DNA of 64,000 nucleotides from positions 13,384-77,383 of the forward strand of contig NZ_JOIR01000032.1 of NCBI RefSeq assembly GCF_000720115.1. Reading direction: 5' to 3'. The position numbers and the translations under genes are program-made. The notes beneath the pieces were generated by a model. That model saw nothing but the letters and a program-made list of their open reading frames with translations, was not told the origin of the DNA and made no database searches. Every line of letters starts with the position of its first letter. The first letter of the stretch is position 1. The DNA comes from Streptomyces sp. NRRL F-2580 (GTDB lineage: Bacteria > Actinomycetota > Actinomycetes > Streptomycetales > Streptomycetaceae). This document shows, in pieces, positions 8,270 through 17,150 of the stretch.

Positions 8270-9190
8270 TCAGCCGGCGGTCGTGACCTTCACCGACCCC
8301 CGTACCTCCTCGTAGGTGCGGGGGTCGAACTCTCCCGCCACCGGGGCGAGGACGGTGGCCGCCGAGAGGGCGACCGCGCGGGTGAGCCGTTCCTCCCAGT
8401 CCGCCCCCTCCACCAGGGCCGACAGCAGGCCGGCGACCGCGGAGTCGCCCGCTCCGGTGGGGTTGCCGGCCAGCGCGCGCGGCGGGGCGGCCTGCCAGGT
8501 GCCTTCGGCGGTGGCGGCCAGCAGGCCGTCCGGGCCCAGCGAGGTGACCACGGCGTGGGCGCCCCGGCGGCGGGCGTCGCGGGTGGCGGGCAGCGGGTCG
8601 CGGGACCCGGTGAGCTCGGCCAGCTCGGCCGCGTTCGGCTTGATGATCTCGGGCCGGGCGGCGACCCCGCGGCGCAGGGCCTCGCCGCTGGTGTCGAGGA
8701 GGACGGGGACCCCGGCCGCGCGGGCCGCCCGGACGAGGACCGCGTACGCGCCGACGGGCACGCCCGGCGGGAGGCTGCCGCACAGGGCCACGGCGCGGGC
8801 GCCGCGGACCAGGTCCCCGTACTGCGCGAGGAACCGGGACCATTCGGCGGGCGTGATCAGCGGCCCCGGTTCGTTGAACTGGGTGGTGTCGCCGGAGGAG
8901 TCGTCGACCACGGCCAGGGTGCGGCGGCTGCCGTCCGCGCAGGGCACCAGGGCGTCCACCACCTGCGGGGAGCGGGCGAGCAGTTCGCGGACGACCGAGC
9001 CGACCGGCCCGCCCGCGAAGCCCGTCGCCGTCACCTCGTGGCCGAGCGCGGCCAGGACGCGGGCGACGTTGATGCCCTTGCCGCCGGGGCGTTCGGTGAC
9101 GGCCGCGACCCGGTGCGAGGCGTGCGGAAGCAGCCTCGGCACGCGGTACGTGACGTCGAGTGCGGTGTTGAGCGTCACGGTCAGGATCAT
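8270..9190 (-). CDS. 1-phosphofructokinase-family hexose kinase (PfkB)
   Basis: A 306-residue PfkB/ribokinase-family sugar kinase of the FruK/LacC type. It opens MILTVTLNTALDVTYRV, has the N-terminal signature 'RPGGKGINVARVLAALGHE' and the C-terminal ATP/anion-hole motif 'NPTGAGDSAVAG' with catalytic Asp. It phosphorylates a sugar phosphate (fructose-1-P, tagatose-6-P or similar). Next to nagA and nagK, a role in amino-sugar or hexose-phosphate use is plausible. The ATG at 9190 is preferred to the longer frame because homologues begin MIxTVTLNxAxD. It may follow nagA in the same transcript (99 bp gap). Confidence 0.87.
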   Translation of the reverse strand: MILTVTLNTALDVTYRVPRLLPHASHRVAAVTERPGGKGINVARVLAALGHEVTATGFAGGPVGSVVRELLARSPQVVDALVPCADGSRRTLAVVDDSSGDTTQFNEPGPLITPAEWSRFLAQYGDLVRGARAVALCGSLPPGVPVGAYAVLVRAARAAGVPVLLDTSGEALRRGVAARPEIIKPNAAELAELTGSRDPLPATRDARRRGAHAVVTSLGPDGLLAATAEGTWQAAPPRALAGNPTGAGDSAVAGLLSALVEGADWEERLTRAVALSAATVLAPVAGEFDPRTYEEVRGSVKVTTAG

Positions 9191-9289
9191 GGGCACCCCC
9201 GGGTCTGTTGCTGCCGGGATCATGCCAAACCCGAGGCGGTCGGCCCAGTCCTCGGGCCGACCGCCTTCGTCGTTACAGCCGCTTGGCCG

Positions 9290-10453
9290 TCAGATCGCCG
9301 CCGCGGCGAGGGGGCTGACGACCCATTCGCCGCGCCGCATGACGCCCCTGACGTCGAAGGCGGCGTCCAGGACGACGAGGTCCGCGTACTTGCCGGGCTC
9401 CAGCGAGCCGATCTCGTCGTACAGGCCGAGGAGCTTGGCCGGGTTGGCGGAGATCGCCTGGACCACGGACTCCACCGGCAGCTTGTCGAGGGTCACCGAG
9501 CGCTTGAAGGCCGTGTCCAGGGTCAGGGTGGAGCCGGCGATGGAGCCGCCCTCCACGAGCCGGGCCACGCCCTCCTTGACCTCGACCTCCAGCGGGCCGA
9601 GGTGGTAGGTCCCGTCGCCGAAGCCGGCGGCGTCCATCGCGTCGGTGATCAGCGCCACGCGGTGCGCGCCCGCGTGGTGGAAGGCCAGTTCGAGGGCCGC
9701 CGGGTGAAGGTGGGTGCCGTCGTTGATGAGCTCGACGGTGATCCGCTCGTCCTCCAGCAGCGCGGCGATCGGGCCGGGCTCGCGGTGCGCGAGGGGCGGC
9801 ATCGCGTTGAAGAGGTGGGTGGCCACGGTCGCGCCCGCGTCGATGGCGGCGCGCGTCTGCTCGTACGTGGCGTCCGTGTGCCCGATCGCGGCGATCACCC
9901 CGTGCTCGGCGAGCAGCCGTACGGAGTCCAGGCCGCCCGGGAGTTCGGTGGCGAGGGTGAACATGCGGGCCGTGCCGTGCGCGGCGTCGATCAGCTTGCG
10001 GACCTCGGCCGGGTCGGGGTCGCGGAGCAGGTCCTCCTTGTGCGCGCCCTTGCGGCAGGGGTTGATGAACGGCCCCTCGAAGTGGATGCCGGCGATCTCG
10101 CCCTGCCGGGTGAGCTCGGCGAGCAGTCCGGCGCGGCGGGCCAGTTCGTCCAGGTCGCCGGTGACGGTGGAGGCGACGAGGGTGGTGGTGCCGTGCTCGC
10201 GGTGGGTGCGGACGCCCTGGAGGACGTCCTCGGCGGTGCCGGAGGTGAAGGAGGCGCCGCCGCCGCCGTGGTTGTGCATGTCGACGAAGCCGGGGACGAT
10301 CCAGTGCCCGGACAGGTCCACGGTCCGCGAGCCCTCGTGGGCGCTGCCGGCGATGCGGTCGCCGTCGACGATGACCCGGCCGCCCGCCACGGTTCCGGTG
10401 GGCAGCACCACCCTGGCACCGGAGAGAACAGTGCTGCGCGCGCTTGCGGACAT
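9290..10453 (-). CDS. nagA: N-acetylglucosamine-6-phosphate deacetylase
   Basis: A 387-residue amidohydrolase that removes acetate from GlcNAc-6-phosphate to give GlcN-6-phosphate, the central step of chitin and cell-wall amino-sugar catabolism. Metal and substrate motifs are complete: DMHNHGGGG, 'GIHFEGPFINP', 'AIGHTDAT', 'THLFNAMPPL', 'NDGTHLHP' and 'ITDAMDAAG' with the catalytic Asp. The start ATG overlaps the stop of the upstream ROK kinase by one base (TGATG), indicating translational coupling. In Streptomyces, nagA-generated GlcN-6-P is the allosteric effector of DasR, and a DasR-like site precedes the operon at 11423. Confidence 0.95.
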   Translation of the reverse strand: MSASARSTVLSGARVVLPTGTVAGGRVIVDGDRIAGSAHEGSRTVDLSGHWIVPGFVDMHNHGGGGASFTSGTAEDVLQGVRTHREHGTTTLVASTVTGDLDELARRAGLLAELTRQGEIAGIHFEGPFINPCRKGAHKEDLLRDPDPAEVRKLIDAAHGTARMFTLATELPGGLDSVRLLAEHGVIAAIGHTDATYEQTRAAIDAGATVATHLFNAMPPLAHREPGPIAALLEDERITVELINDGTHLHPAALELAFHHAGAHRVALITDAMDAAGFGDGTYHLGPLEVEVKEGVARLVEGGSIAGSTLTLDTAFKRSVTLDKLPVESVVQAISANPAKLLGLYDEIGSLEPGKYADLVVLDAAFDVRGVMRRGEWVVSPLAAAAI

Positions 10454-11394
10454 CAGGCAGGTACCTCCGTGGCGAGTAGGTCCCAGGCGAGCAGCCCTGC
10501 GCCCAGGCATCCGGCGGTGTCCCCGAGGGCCGCCGGGACGATGTGGGGGAGCCGCTGGAACGTCACGCGCTCCTCCACCGCCGTCCGTAGTGGTGTGAAC
10601 AAGGTTTCCCCCGCCTCGGCCAGCCCGCCACCGATGATCAGCGTGCGCGGGTCCAGCAGGGTGATGGCGGTGACCAGCCCGTCGGCGAGGGCGCCGACGG
10701 CGGCCAGCCAGACCTCGCGGGCGCGCGCGTCGCCGGCTTCGACGGCCTTGGCGCAGTCCGCGGCGTCGGCCCCGGGGTCGCCGGAGGCGGCCGCCCAGGC
10801 GCGGCTGACGGCGGCGGCCGAGGCGAGGGTCTCCAGGCAGCCGTGCTGGCCGCAGCCGCAGGCGGGGCCGCCCGGGCGTACCACGATGTGCCCGATCTCG
10901 CCCGCGTAGCCGTGGGCGCCGGCCTCGATGCGGCCGGCGATGCCGATGGCTCCGGCGATGCCGGTGCCGAGGGGGACGAAGAGGAAGCGGTCGGCGCCGC
11001 GGCCGGCTCCGATGCGGCCCTCGGCGAGTCCGCCCGTGCGCACGTCGTGGCCGAGGGCCACCGGGATGCCGCCGAGTCTGGCGCTGAGCAGGGCGCGCAT
11101 CGGTACGTCGCGCCAGCCCAGGTTCGCCGCGTAGACGGCGATCCCGTGGTCGGCGTCGACGATGCCGGGGACGGCGACGCCGGCGGCCGACGCGGGCCGC
11201 CCGAAGCGTTCGCGGCCGGTGTCGAGCAGCTCGGCGGCGAAGTCCTGGATCGTCTCGACGACGGCGTCGGGGCCCCGCTCGCGGCCGGTGGCACGGCGCG
11301 CTTCGTGGAGCAGGGTGCCGTCGTCGGAGACGAGGGCGGCCTTCATCCCGGTGCCGCCCACATCGAGGGCGATGACGTGTTTCACGGGTTTCAC
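10453..11394 (-). CDS. nagK: ROK family kinase, probable N-acetylglucosamine kinase
   Basis: A 313-residue ROK-family sugar kinase. The N-terminal phosphate motif is 'ALDVGGTGMKAALV', the catalytic Asp lies in 'VALGHDVRTGGLAE', and the ROK zinc motif 'CGCGQHGCLET' is intact. A second ATP motif, 'PLGTGIAGAIG', is present. The direct overlap with nagA argues strongly that the substrate is GlcNAc. Translation starts at GTG 11394 (VKPVKHVIAL). The promoter faces the divergent sugar-binding protein gene across a 167-bp region with two DasR-like sites. Confidence 0.9.
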   Translation of the reverse strand: MKPVKHVIALDVGGTGMKAALVSDDGTLLHEARRATGRERGPDAVVETIQDFAAELLDTGRERFGRPASAAGVAVPGIVDADHGIAVYAANLGWRDVPMRALLSARLGGIPVALGHDVRTGGLAEGRIGAGRGADRFLFVPLGTGIAGAIGIAGRIEAGAHGYAGEIGHIVVRPGGPACGCGQHGCLETLASAAAVSRAWAAASGDPGADAADCAKAVEAGDARAREVWLAAVGALADGLVTAITLLDPRTLIIGGGLAEAGETLFTPLRTAVEERVTFQRLPHIVPAALGDTAGCLGAGLLAWDLLATEVPA

Positions 11395-11422
11395 AGGGAC
11401 AGTCTCGCGTGCTTGGCGTGGA

Positions 11423-11437
11423 AAGGTCTAGTCCATT
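11423..11437 (-). promoter_or_regulatory. DasR-like operator (dre) for nagKA
   Basis: AAGGTCTAGTCCATT matches the dre core GGTCTAGACC at nine of ten positions. It lies 29 bp upstream of the nagK start codon, as expected for GntR-type control by DasR, the GlcNAc-responsive repressor. Assignment rests on the match and on the genes it serves. Confidence 0.75.
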
Positions 11438-11508
11438 GAGGGGGATTGTTGAGTGGCCATACAAAATCCGGACCCCGGTCGGGATCCCGATGTGGAGGAG
11501 CCGCCAAA

Positions 11509-11524
11509 GTGGTGTAGACCTTAC
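11509..11524 (+). promoter_or_regulatory. DasR-like operator (dre) for the sugar-binding protein gene
   Basis: AGTGGTGTAGACCTTA has one mismatch to the palindromic core GGTCTAGACC and lies 38 bp upstream of the GTG start at 11562. With the site at 11423 it makes a divergent promoter region with one operator per gene. Confidence 0.7.
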
Positions 11525-11561
11525 GTGGATCGTACGTACAACAAGGGGTGGATCGAGAACT

Positions 11562-12863
11562 GTGAAGGGCCGTTACCTGAGCCTGGCCGCGTCCGGCGCC
11601 GCGCTGTGCCTGACTGCCGTGACGCTGACGGGCTGCGGAGCCCTCGGCGGGGTCACCGGAGACAACGACGTGACCCTGCGGGTCGTGGCGGCCGACTACG
11701 GGGACAATCCGCAGAACTCCTCGGCTGGGTACTGGAAGGGCCTCGCCAAGGGCTTCGAGAAGGCCAACCCGGGCGTCAAGGTCGAGGTCTCCGTCTACTC
11801 GTGGTCCGAGGTCGACGCCAAGGTCGCCGACATGGTCAAGGCCGGCAAGGCCCCCGACATCGCCCAGATCGGCGCCTACGCCGACTACGCGGCCGCCGGC
11901 AAGCTGTACTCGGCGGCGGAGCTGCTCTCGGTGAAGACCGAGGCCGACTTCCTCGCCCCCCTCGCGGACGCGGGCAAGGTCAAGCAGGTCCAGTACGGCC
12001 TGCCCTTCGTCTCCAGCACCCGGCTGCTCTTCTACAACGAGAAGCTGCTCGCCGACGCGGGCGTGATCGGCAAGGACGCCAAGGCCGGCTGGCAGCCGAA
12101 GAGCTGGGCGGACCTGGAGGCGGCGGCCAAGAAGCTCAAGGGCGCGGGCGTGCCCACCCCCTTCGCGCTGCCGCTGGGCCGCGAGGAGGCGCAGGCCGAG
12201 ACGATGATGTGGATGCTAGCGGGCGGCGGCGGCTACACCGACAACGAGGAGTCCTACTCGATCGACTCCCCCGACAACGTCAAGGCGCTGGAGTTCCTGC
12301 GGGACAAGATGGTCGGGCAGGGGCTGACCGGCCCCGTCGAGCCGGGGAAGCTGGACCGGCAGGCCGCCTTCGACGGCTTCACCAAGGGCGAGGTCGGCAT
12401 GCTCAACGGACACCCGTCGCTGATGAAGCAGGCCGAGGCCAAGGGCGTGAAGTTCGGCATGGTCCCGCTGCCCACGGCCACCGGGTCCGCAGAGCCGGCC
12501 ATGGGCGTCGCCGACTGGGTCATGGCCTTCAAGAACGGCCACCGCACGCAGTCCGGGAAGTTCCTCGACTACCTGTACGAGCCGAAGAACGTGACGGCCT
12601 TCACGGACATGTACGACCTGCTCCCGGCCACCACCAGCGGCTACCTGGCCAAGCAGGGCGCCACCGGCGGCTCGGCGCCGCAGCTGAAGCCCTTCCTGAC
12701 GGCGCTGCCCGGCTCACGGCTGTACCCGGTCGGCAAGAAGTCCTGGGCCGGCGTCAGCGAGGACATCAAGCAGAACATCGGCAAGACCGTCCAGCCCGGC
12801 GGGCAGCCGGCGAAGGTGCTGGAGGAGATCGCCACGGCGGCGCGGGCCTCGGACCCGCGCTGA
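11562..12863 (+). CDS. extracellular sugar-binding lipoprotein (ABC transporter, family 1)
   Basis: A 433-residue solute-binding lipoprotein. A signal ends in lipobox LTGC (Cys about 23). The mature part has family-1 features: 'TLRVVAADYG', 'GFEKANPGVKVEVSVYSWSE', 'APDIAQIGAYADY' and 'FDGFTKGEVGMLNGHPSLM'. It should deliver a sugar, plausibly GlcNAc or a chito-oligomer given the dre site and nag neighbours, to an ABC importer. No permease or ATPase gene is adjacent, so it depends on components encoded elsewhere. The GTG at 11562 starts right at the signal peptide; the open frame further upstream runs through the promoter. Confidence 0.87.
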   Translation: MKGRYLSLAASGAALCLTAVTLTGCGALGGVTGDNDVTLRVVAADYGDNPQNSSAGYWKGLAKGFEKANPGVKVEVSVYSWSEVDAKVADMVKAGKAPDIAQIGAYADYAAAGKLYSAAELLSVKTEADFLAPLADAGKVKQVQYGLPFVSSTRLLFYNEKLLADAGVIGKDAKAGWQPKSWADLEAAAKKLKGAGVPTPFALPLGREEAQAETMMWMLAGGGGYTDNEESYSIDSPDNVKALEFLRDKMVGQGLTGPVEPGKLDRQAAFDGFTKGEVGMLNGHPSLMKQAEAKGVKFGMVPLPTATGSAEPAMGVADWVMAFKNGHRTQSGKFLDYLYEPKNVTAFTDMYDLLPATTSGYLAKQGATGGSAPQLKPFLTALPGSRLYPVGKKSWAGVSEDIKQNIGKTVQPGGQPAKVLEEIATAARASDPR

Positions 12864-12910
12864 ACGGTGGCGGCGGGCGGGGTGTCAGACGGCGGCGTTA
12901 ATCTGGCGGT

Positions 12911-13147
12911 ATGACGGACGAGGGGCAGCTGACGGCCACGGAGGCCGCGGTGCTCGCGTACGAGGGACGCACCTGGCCCGGGCCCGGAGCCAAGGAACGG
13001 GCCATCCGGGAAGGGCTGGGGATGACGCCCGTCCGCTACTACCAGCTGCTCAACGCGCTGATGGACGACCCGCGGGCCCTGGCCCACGCACCGGGCACGG
13101 TCAACCGGCTCCGGCGGATCCGCGAGGCCCAGCGGGCCCGGCGGTAG
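12911..13147 (+). CDS. DUF3263 small helix-rich protein
   Basis: A 78-residue protein typical of the actinobacterial DUF3263 family: 'LTATEAAVLAYEGRTWPGPG', then 'KERAIREGLGMTPVRYYQLLN', then an arginine-rich tail (RLRRIREAQRARR). The middle resembles a small helix-turn-helix, so DNA binding is possible but unproven. It follows the sugar-binding gene by 47 bp. Confidence 0.85.
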   Translation: MTDEGQLTATEAAVLAYEGRTWPGPGAKERAIREGLGMTPVRYYQLLNALMDDPRALAHAPGTVNRLRRIREAQRARR

Positions 13148-13158
13148 CTCCGGCGAAA

Positions 13159-13246
13159 GGCCGGGCGACGGGCTCGGTGAGGCGCCCTGGGGCGGGCCGG
13201 GCGACGGGCTCGGCGACGCGCCCTGCGGCGGGCCGGGCGACGGGCC
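13159..13246. repeat. 36-bp tandem repeat, about 2.4 copies
   Basis: Copies starting at 13159, 13195 and 13231 share 'ggccgggcgacgggctcgg' and are spaced exactly 36 bp apart with a few substitutions. The array fills the gap between the DUF3263 gene and otsB. I see no gene in it. Confidence 0.8.
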
Positions 13247-13294
13247 CCGCCCGTGCCGTAGCCGTCGCCGCGCTGGGCCGTTAGGGTCGTGCGT

Positions 13295-14143
13295 ATGGGG
13301 AGCCACCCGCACGACCTGCCGATGCCCGTCACCGCAGCCGGACGCGAGGGACTCGAAGCCCTGCTCCGCGCACCCCGCCGGTCCGTGGTCGCCCTGGACT
13401 TCGACGGCACCCTCGCCGACATCGTCCCGGACCCGGACCAGGCCAGAGCCCACCCCGGAGCCGTCCCGGCCCTCTCCGCGCTCGCCCCCGAGGTCGCCTC
13501 GGTGGCCGTGATCACCGGCCGGCCGGCGGGCGTCGCCGTCCGCTACGGAGGCTTCGCGGGGGTCCCCGGACTGGAACACCTCGTCGTCCTCGGCCACTAC
13601 GGCGCGGAGCGCTGGGACGCCGTCACCGGCATCGTCCACGCCCCGGCCGAGCACCCCGGGGTGGCGGCGGTACGGGCGGAGCTGCCGGGGTTCCTGGACT
13701 CGATCGGGGCCTGGCAGGGCACCTGGATCGAGGAGAAGGGCCGGGCGCTGGCCGTGCACACCCGGAGGGCCGCGGACCCCGCGGCGGCCTTCGCGGCCCT
13801 GCGCGAACCCCTGGCCGAGCTGGCCGCGCGGCACGGGCTGATGGTGGAGCCGGGCCGCGCGGTCCTGGAGCTCCGCCCCCCGGGCATGGACAAGGGCGTC
13901 GCCCTCACGGAGTTCCTCGCGGAGCGGGACGCGGAGGCGGTGCTGTACGCGGGCGACGACCTGGGTGACCTGGCGGCGTACTCGGCCGTCGAGAAACGCC
14001 GCGCCGAGGGGCTCCCGGGCCTGCTCGTCTGCAGCGGCTCGGCCGAGGTCCCCGAGCTCGCCGCCCGAGCCGACGTGGTCCTGGCCGGACCGGGCGACGT
14101 CGTCGCCTTCCTGGCCGCCCTGGCCAAGGCCGTCGGAGCCTGA
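13295..14143 (+). CDS. otsB: trehalose-6-phosphate phosphatase
   Basis: A 282-residue HAD-superfamily phosphatase that converts trehalose-6-phosphate to trehalose. HAD motif I is 'ALDFDGTLADIV' (nucleophile Asp about residue 33), motif II 'VAVITGRPAG', and motifs III/IV are 'PPGMDKGVAL' and 'YAGDDLGDLAAY'. The ATG at 13295 is used; a GTG two codons upstream is also in frame. It is convergent with otsA, the partner synthase, across a strong inverted repeat. The two genes are thus paired but not co-transcribed. Confidence 0.92.
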   Translation: MGSHPHDLPMPVTAAGREGLEALLRAPRRSVVALDFDGTLADIVPDPDQARAHPGAVPALSALAPEVASVAVITGRPAGVAVRYGGFAGVPGLEHLVVLGHYGAERWDAVTGIVHAPAEHPGVAAVRAELPGFLDSIGAWQGTWIEEKGRALAVHTRRAADPAAAFAALREPLAELAARHGLMVEPGRAVLELRPPGMDKGVALTEFLAERDAEAVLYAGDDLGDLAAYSAVEKRRAEGLPGLLVCSGSAEVPELAARADVVLAGPGDVVAFLAALAKAVGA

Positions 14144-14170
14144 CCACGCCGTGCCGCTGCGGGGGCCGGC

Positions 14171-14231
14171 CCCCGCCTCGATCGCCGGCGGGGCCGGAAA
14201 TTCCAGCCCCGCCGGCGATCGAGGCGCGGGG
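14171..14231. terminator. bidirectional terminator built from intergenic repeat
   Basis: Perfect 20-bp arms at 14175-14194 and 14206-14225 enclose an 11-base loop, extended by CCCC/GGGG on the outside. It lies between the convergent stops of otsB and otsA and is made of two facing copies of the dispersed 'cctcgatcgccggcgggg' module, followed by a GGGGCGGAGCCCC hairpin. Confidence 0.8.
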
Positions 14232-14299
14232 TCTGGGGCGGAGCCCCAGCAGACGGGCCGCGGGCGCAGTACGGCGACGGCGGTGCAGCCCCGCAGGGG

Positions 14300-15763
14300 T
14301 CACGGCAGCAGGTCGGCCAGTTGGGCGGCGAACCAGGCGGCCGGGGGGAGGGCGGTGGCGGCGGCGGCCAGGCGCTTCGTGCGCTCCGCACGCTCGGCGT
14401 CCGGCATGGACAGCGCCGCGTGCAACGCCTCCGCCGTCGCCGACACGTCGTACGGGTTCACCGTCAGCGCGTCCGCCCGGAGCTCCTCGTACGCCCCCGC
14501 CCCGGTGGACAGCACCAGTGCGCACCCCGCCTCCGACACCACCGGGATCTCCTTCGCCACCAGGTTCATCCCGTCCCGCACCGGGTTCACCAGCGCCACG
14601 TCCGCCATCCGGTACACCGCCAGCGACCGCGCGAAGTCGTCCTGCACCGACACCAGCACCGGCTGCCAGTCCGCCGTGCCGAACTCCTCGTTGATCTCCG
14701 CCGCCAGCTCCCGCACCGACTCCGTGTACGCCCGGTACACCGCCAGGTCCTGCCGTGACGGGTACGCCGAGGCCAGGTGGACGACCCGGCCCCGCCACTC
14801 GGGGTGGACCGTCAGCAGCTCCCGGTACGCCAGCAGCCCCCGCAGGATGTTCTTCGACAGCTCGGTCCGGTCCACCCGGGCGATCGTCTTCAGGCCGCCG
14901 ACCTCCGCCCGCAGCTGCGCCAGCTTCTCGTCGACCTCCGGCCGGTGCGCCAGCGCCCGCAGTTCGTCCGCGTCCACCCCGAGGGGGTACGCGGTCACCT
15001 CGGTGAACCGGCGCTTCGCGTAGCCGCGCCCGTCCGGGTCCGCCCGGCGGTGCCACACCCCGCGCTCCGGGTGCCCGGCCGGGAAGTGCGCCTGCGCGAC
15101 GCCGTCCAGGTCGTCCCTGCTCGCGCCGCCGGCGAAGTTGCCCGCCCACCTCGCCGTGTGGAAGCCCAGCCGGTCCGCGCCGAGCATCCCCCACACCAGC
15201 TGGCTCTGGATGTCGTCCGGGATCATGCTCATGAACTCCCACGACGCCCACGGCGTGTGCGTGAAGTGCCCGATCCGCAGGTCCGGCCGCAGCGCCCGCA
15301 ACTGACCGGGGACCAGCGCCAGGTGGTAGTCCTGCACCAGGACGCGGGCCCCTTCCGCCGCCTCCTGGGCGAGGGCGCGCGCGAAGGCCTCGTTGTACTC
15401 GACGTACGCCTGCCACCGCCGCCGGAACTCCGCGTCGAAGACCGGCTCGCGCGGGATGTCGTACAGGTGGTGGTGCGTGAACCACAGCACAGAGTTGGCG
15501 ATGCCGTTGTAGGCCGCGTCGTACACCGTGGGATCGATGTCCAGCATCCGGACGCCCGGCTCGGACACCCCCCGGCGGACCGCCTCCCGGTCCGCCTCCG
15601 ACAGCGCCGCGCAGATCCACAGCGCCCCCGGTTGCTCCGCGAGGGCCGCGGAGAGGCCGGAGACGAGTCCGCCCCCGCCGCGCCGGGCGCTGAGACCGCC
15701 TTCGGCGTCGATCGTGTACGAGAGAGGGCCGCGGTTCGCGGCTACGAGTACCTGAGAAGCCAT
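14300..15763 (-). CDS. otsA: alpha,alpha-trehalose-phosphate synthase
   Basis: A 487-residue GT20 glycosyltransferase joining a nucleotide-glucose donor and glucose-6-phosphate to trehalose-6-phosphate. Recognisable motifs: the N-terminal 'VAANRGPLSY' loop, 'ALWICAALSE', 'VLVQDYHLALVPGQLRALRP', 'IGHFTHTPWASWE', 'RTELSKNILRGL' and 'RDGMNLVAKE'. It is the full family length. The ATG at 15763 is the only good start. It is convergent with otsB and about 50 bp downstream of gpgS in the same direction, forming a compatible-solute block. Confidence 0.93.
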   Translation of the reverse strand: MASQVLVAANRGPLSYTIDAEGGLSARRGGGGLVSGLSAALAEQPGALWICAALSEADREAVRRGVSEPGVRMLDIDPTVYDAAYNGIANSVLWFTHHHLYDIPREPVFDAEFRRRWQAYVEYNEAFARALAQEAAEGARVLVQDYHLALVPGQLRALRPDLRIGHFTHTPWASWEFMSMIPDDIQSQLVWGMLGADRLGFHTARWAGNFAGGASRDDLDGVAQAHFPAGHPERGVWHRRADPDGRGYAKRRFTEVTAYPLGVDADELRALAHRPEVDEKLAQLRAEVGGLKTIARVDRTELSKNILRGLLAYRELLTVHPEWRGRVVHLASAYPSRQDLAVYRAYTESVRELAAEINEEFGTADWQPVLVSVQDDFARSLAVYRMADVALVNPVRDGMNLVAKEIPVVSEAGCALVLSTGAGAYEELRADALTVNPYDVSATAEALHAALSMPDAERAERTKRLAAAATALPPAAWFAAQLADLLP

Positions 15764-15812
15764 GCGGCGAACCTAGCCCGGCCCGGACTCGCTCAAACTT
15801 TCCAGGCCGACG

Positions 15813-16838
15813 TCACGCCACGCGGCGCAGCGCGTACTCCTCGATGCCCAGCATCGGCGGCCGCTCCTCGGTGTCCACCGCGTACGTTCGCGGTACGAAC
15901 CCTTCCGGCCCCCGCTCGAACTGCGTCAGCTCCGGCCGGACCTGGGGGTGCCCCCAGCGGTAGCTGGGGGAGTGCCCGCGGGACAGCCGCAGCAGGGCCG
16001 TGCGGTAGATCGCGGCGGCCATCCGGCCCAGCGCCTGCCCGTCCTGGTGGCGGTGGACGCGTACGCCGACGTCCACCTGGGCGAGCGCGTCCAGGCCGAC
16101 CGTGTGCAGCGCGTCGACCAGCAGGCCCAGCTCGACGCCGTACCCGACGGGGAACGGCAGCCGCTCCAGCAGGGAGCGGCGTACGGCGTACTCGCCGCCC
16201 AGCGGCTGGACGAAGCCGGCCAGCCGCGGCCAGTGCAGGTTGAGGAGGGGGCGGGCCACCAGTTCCGTGACCCGGCCGCCCTGACCGGGGGCGTCACCGA
16301 GCGGGCGGTCGTACATGGCCTTGACGAACTGCACGTCCGGTTCGGTCAGCAGTGGTCCCACGATCCCCGAGACGAAGGTGGAGGAGAAGTCCCGCAGGTC
16401 GGCGTCGACGAAGCAGACGATGTCCCCGCTGGTGGCCAGCAGGGAACGCCACAGCACCTCGCCCTTGCCGGGCAGCGCCGGGAGCCTCGGCAGGATCTCG
16501 TCGCGGTGCACCACCCGGGCGCCGGCCTTCGCCGCGACCTCCGCCGTACGGTCGGTCGAGCCCGAGTCGATGACGATCAGCTCGTCCACCAGGGGGAACG
16601 GCAGTCCCTCGATCAGATCGCGCCGGATGACCTCGACGATCGCGCCGACCGTCGCCTCCTCGTCCAGCGCGGGCAGCACCACGCTGACCGTGGTCCCGGC
16701 CGCCCGTTTCCGGTCGAGCAGCTGGTCGAGCGGTCGGTCGGCGGCTGACCAGGAGCGGTCTGCCAGCCAGCGCTCCACCTCTTCCAGCACCCTCAGCACT
16801 CCCTGCGTGTCGGCGTTATCGGCCGTTTTGAGATCCAT
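15813..16838 (-). CDS. gpgS: glucosyl-3-phosphoglycerate synthase
   Basis: A 341-residue GT81-type glycosyltransferase (GT-A fold). It shows 'VSVVLPALDEEATVGAIVE', 'IDSGSTDRTAEVA', the metal-binding 'IVCFVDADLRDF' (DxD) and the acceptor-site 'MYDRPLG...GGRVTELVARPLLN'. The enzyme makes glucosyl-3-phosphoglycerate, the precursor of glucosylglycerate and, in mycobacteria, of methylglucose lipopolysaccharide. It sits directly upstream of otsA, so both enzymes may be expressed together. A lone gpgS without the phosphatase gpgP is usual. Confidence 0.88.
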   Translation of the reverse strand: MDLKTADNADTQGVLRVLEEVERWLADRSWSAADRPLDQLLDRKRAAGTTVSVVLPALDEEATVGAIVEVIRRDLIEGLPFPLVDELIVIDSGSTDRTAEVAAKAGARVVHRDEILPRLPALPGKGEVLWRSLLATSGDIVCFVDADLRDFSSTFVSGIVGPLLTEPDVQFVKAMYDRPLGDAPGQGGRVTELVARPLLNLHWPRLAGFVQPLGGEYAVRRSLLERLPFPVGYGVELGLLVDALHTVGLDALAQVDVGVRVHRHQDGQALGRMAAAIYRTALLRLSRGHSPSYRWGHPQVRPELTQFERGPEGFVPRTYAVDTEERPPMLGIEEYALRRVA

Positions 16839-16967
16839 CTCGCGGTTCGGACGGCTGTCTCAACCGCCCGGCCCTTCGGTTACAGTCTTGAACAACGCGA
16901 AGGGCCACCGCATGCCGGGGGCCCCGCGTACAAACGCACCGGCGCGCCACAGAGCGCGTGTGCCGGT

Positions 16968-17107
16968 GCCATACCGCTCATCCAGAGGGGCAGAGGGACA
17001 CGGCCCGTTGAAGCCCCGGCAACCCTCCAGTCGGTTCTCGCGATCGCGCACAGCAGCGACGTCAGCGAGGTCCCCGGCTAGGGAAGGTGCCAATTCCGTC
17101 TCATGGC
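16968..17107 (+). ncRNA. SAM-I (S-box) riboswitch
   Basis: The leader of thrC carries S-box consensus blocks in order: AGAGGGGCAGAGGGA at 16984, 'CGGCCCGTTGAAGCCCCGGC' and AACC at 17002-17024, then GGTGCCAATTCC at 17087-17098. A closing pair GCCAT (16968) with ATGGC (17103) is possible for P1. Such elements bind S-adenosylmethionine and normally shut off the downstream gene, here threonine synthase, which competes with methionine synthesis for phosphohomoserine. Exact ends are approximate. Confidence 0.87.
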
Positions 17108-17150
17108 GAAGTGCGCCATGGGGAAGATGAGGAGAAAGGGCCTCGCCATC

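Noticed and set aside
8316..10909. Long plus-strand frames antisense to PfkB and nagA
   Set aside because: These are typical high-GC antisense shadows; the minus-strand proteins have full family motifs.
13159..13246. CRISPR-like array
   Set aside because: The 36-bp units are contiguous with no variable spacers, so this is a simple tandem repeat.
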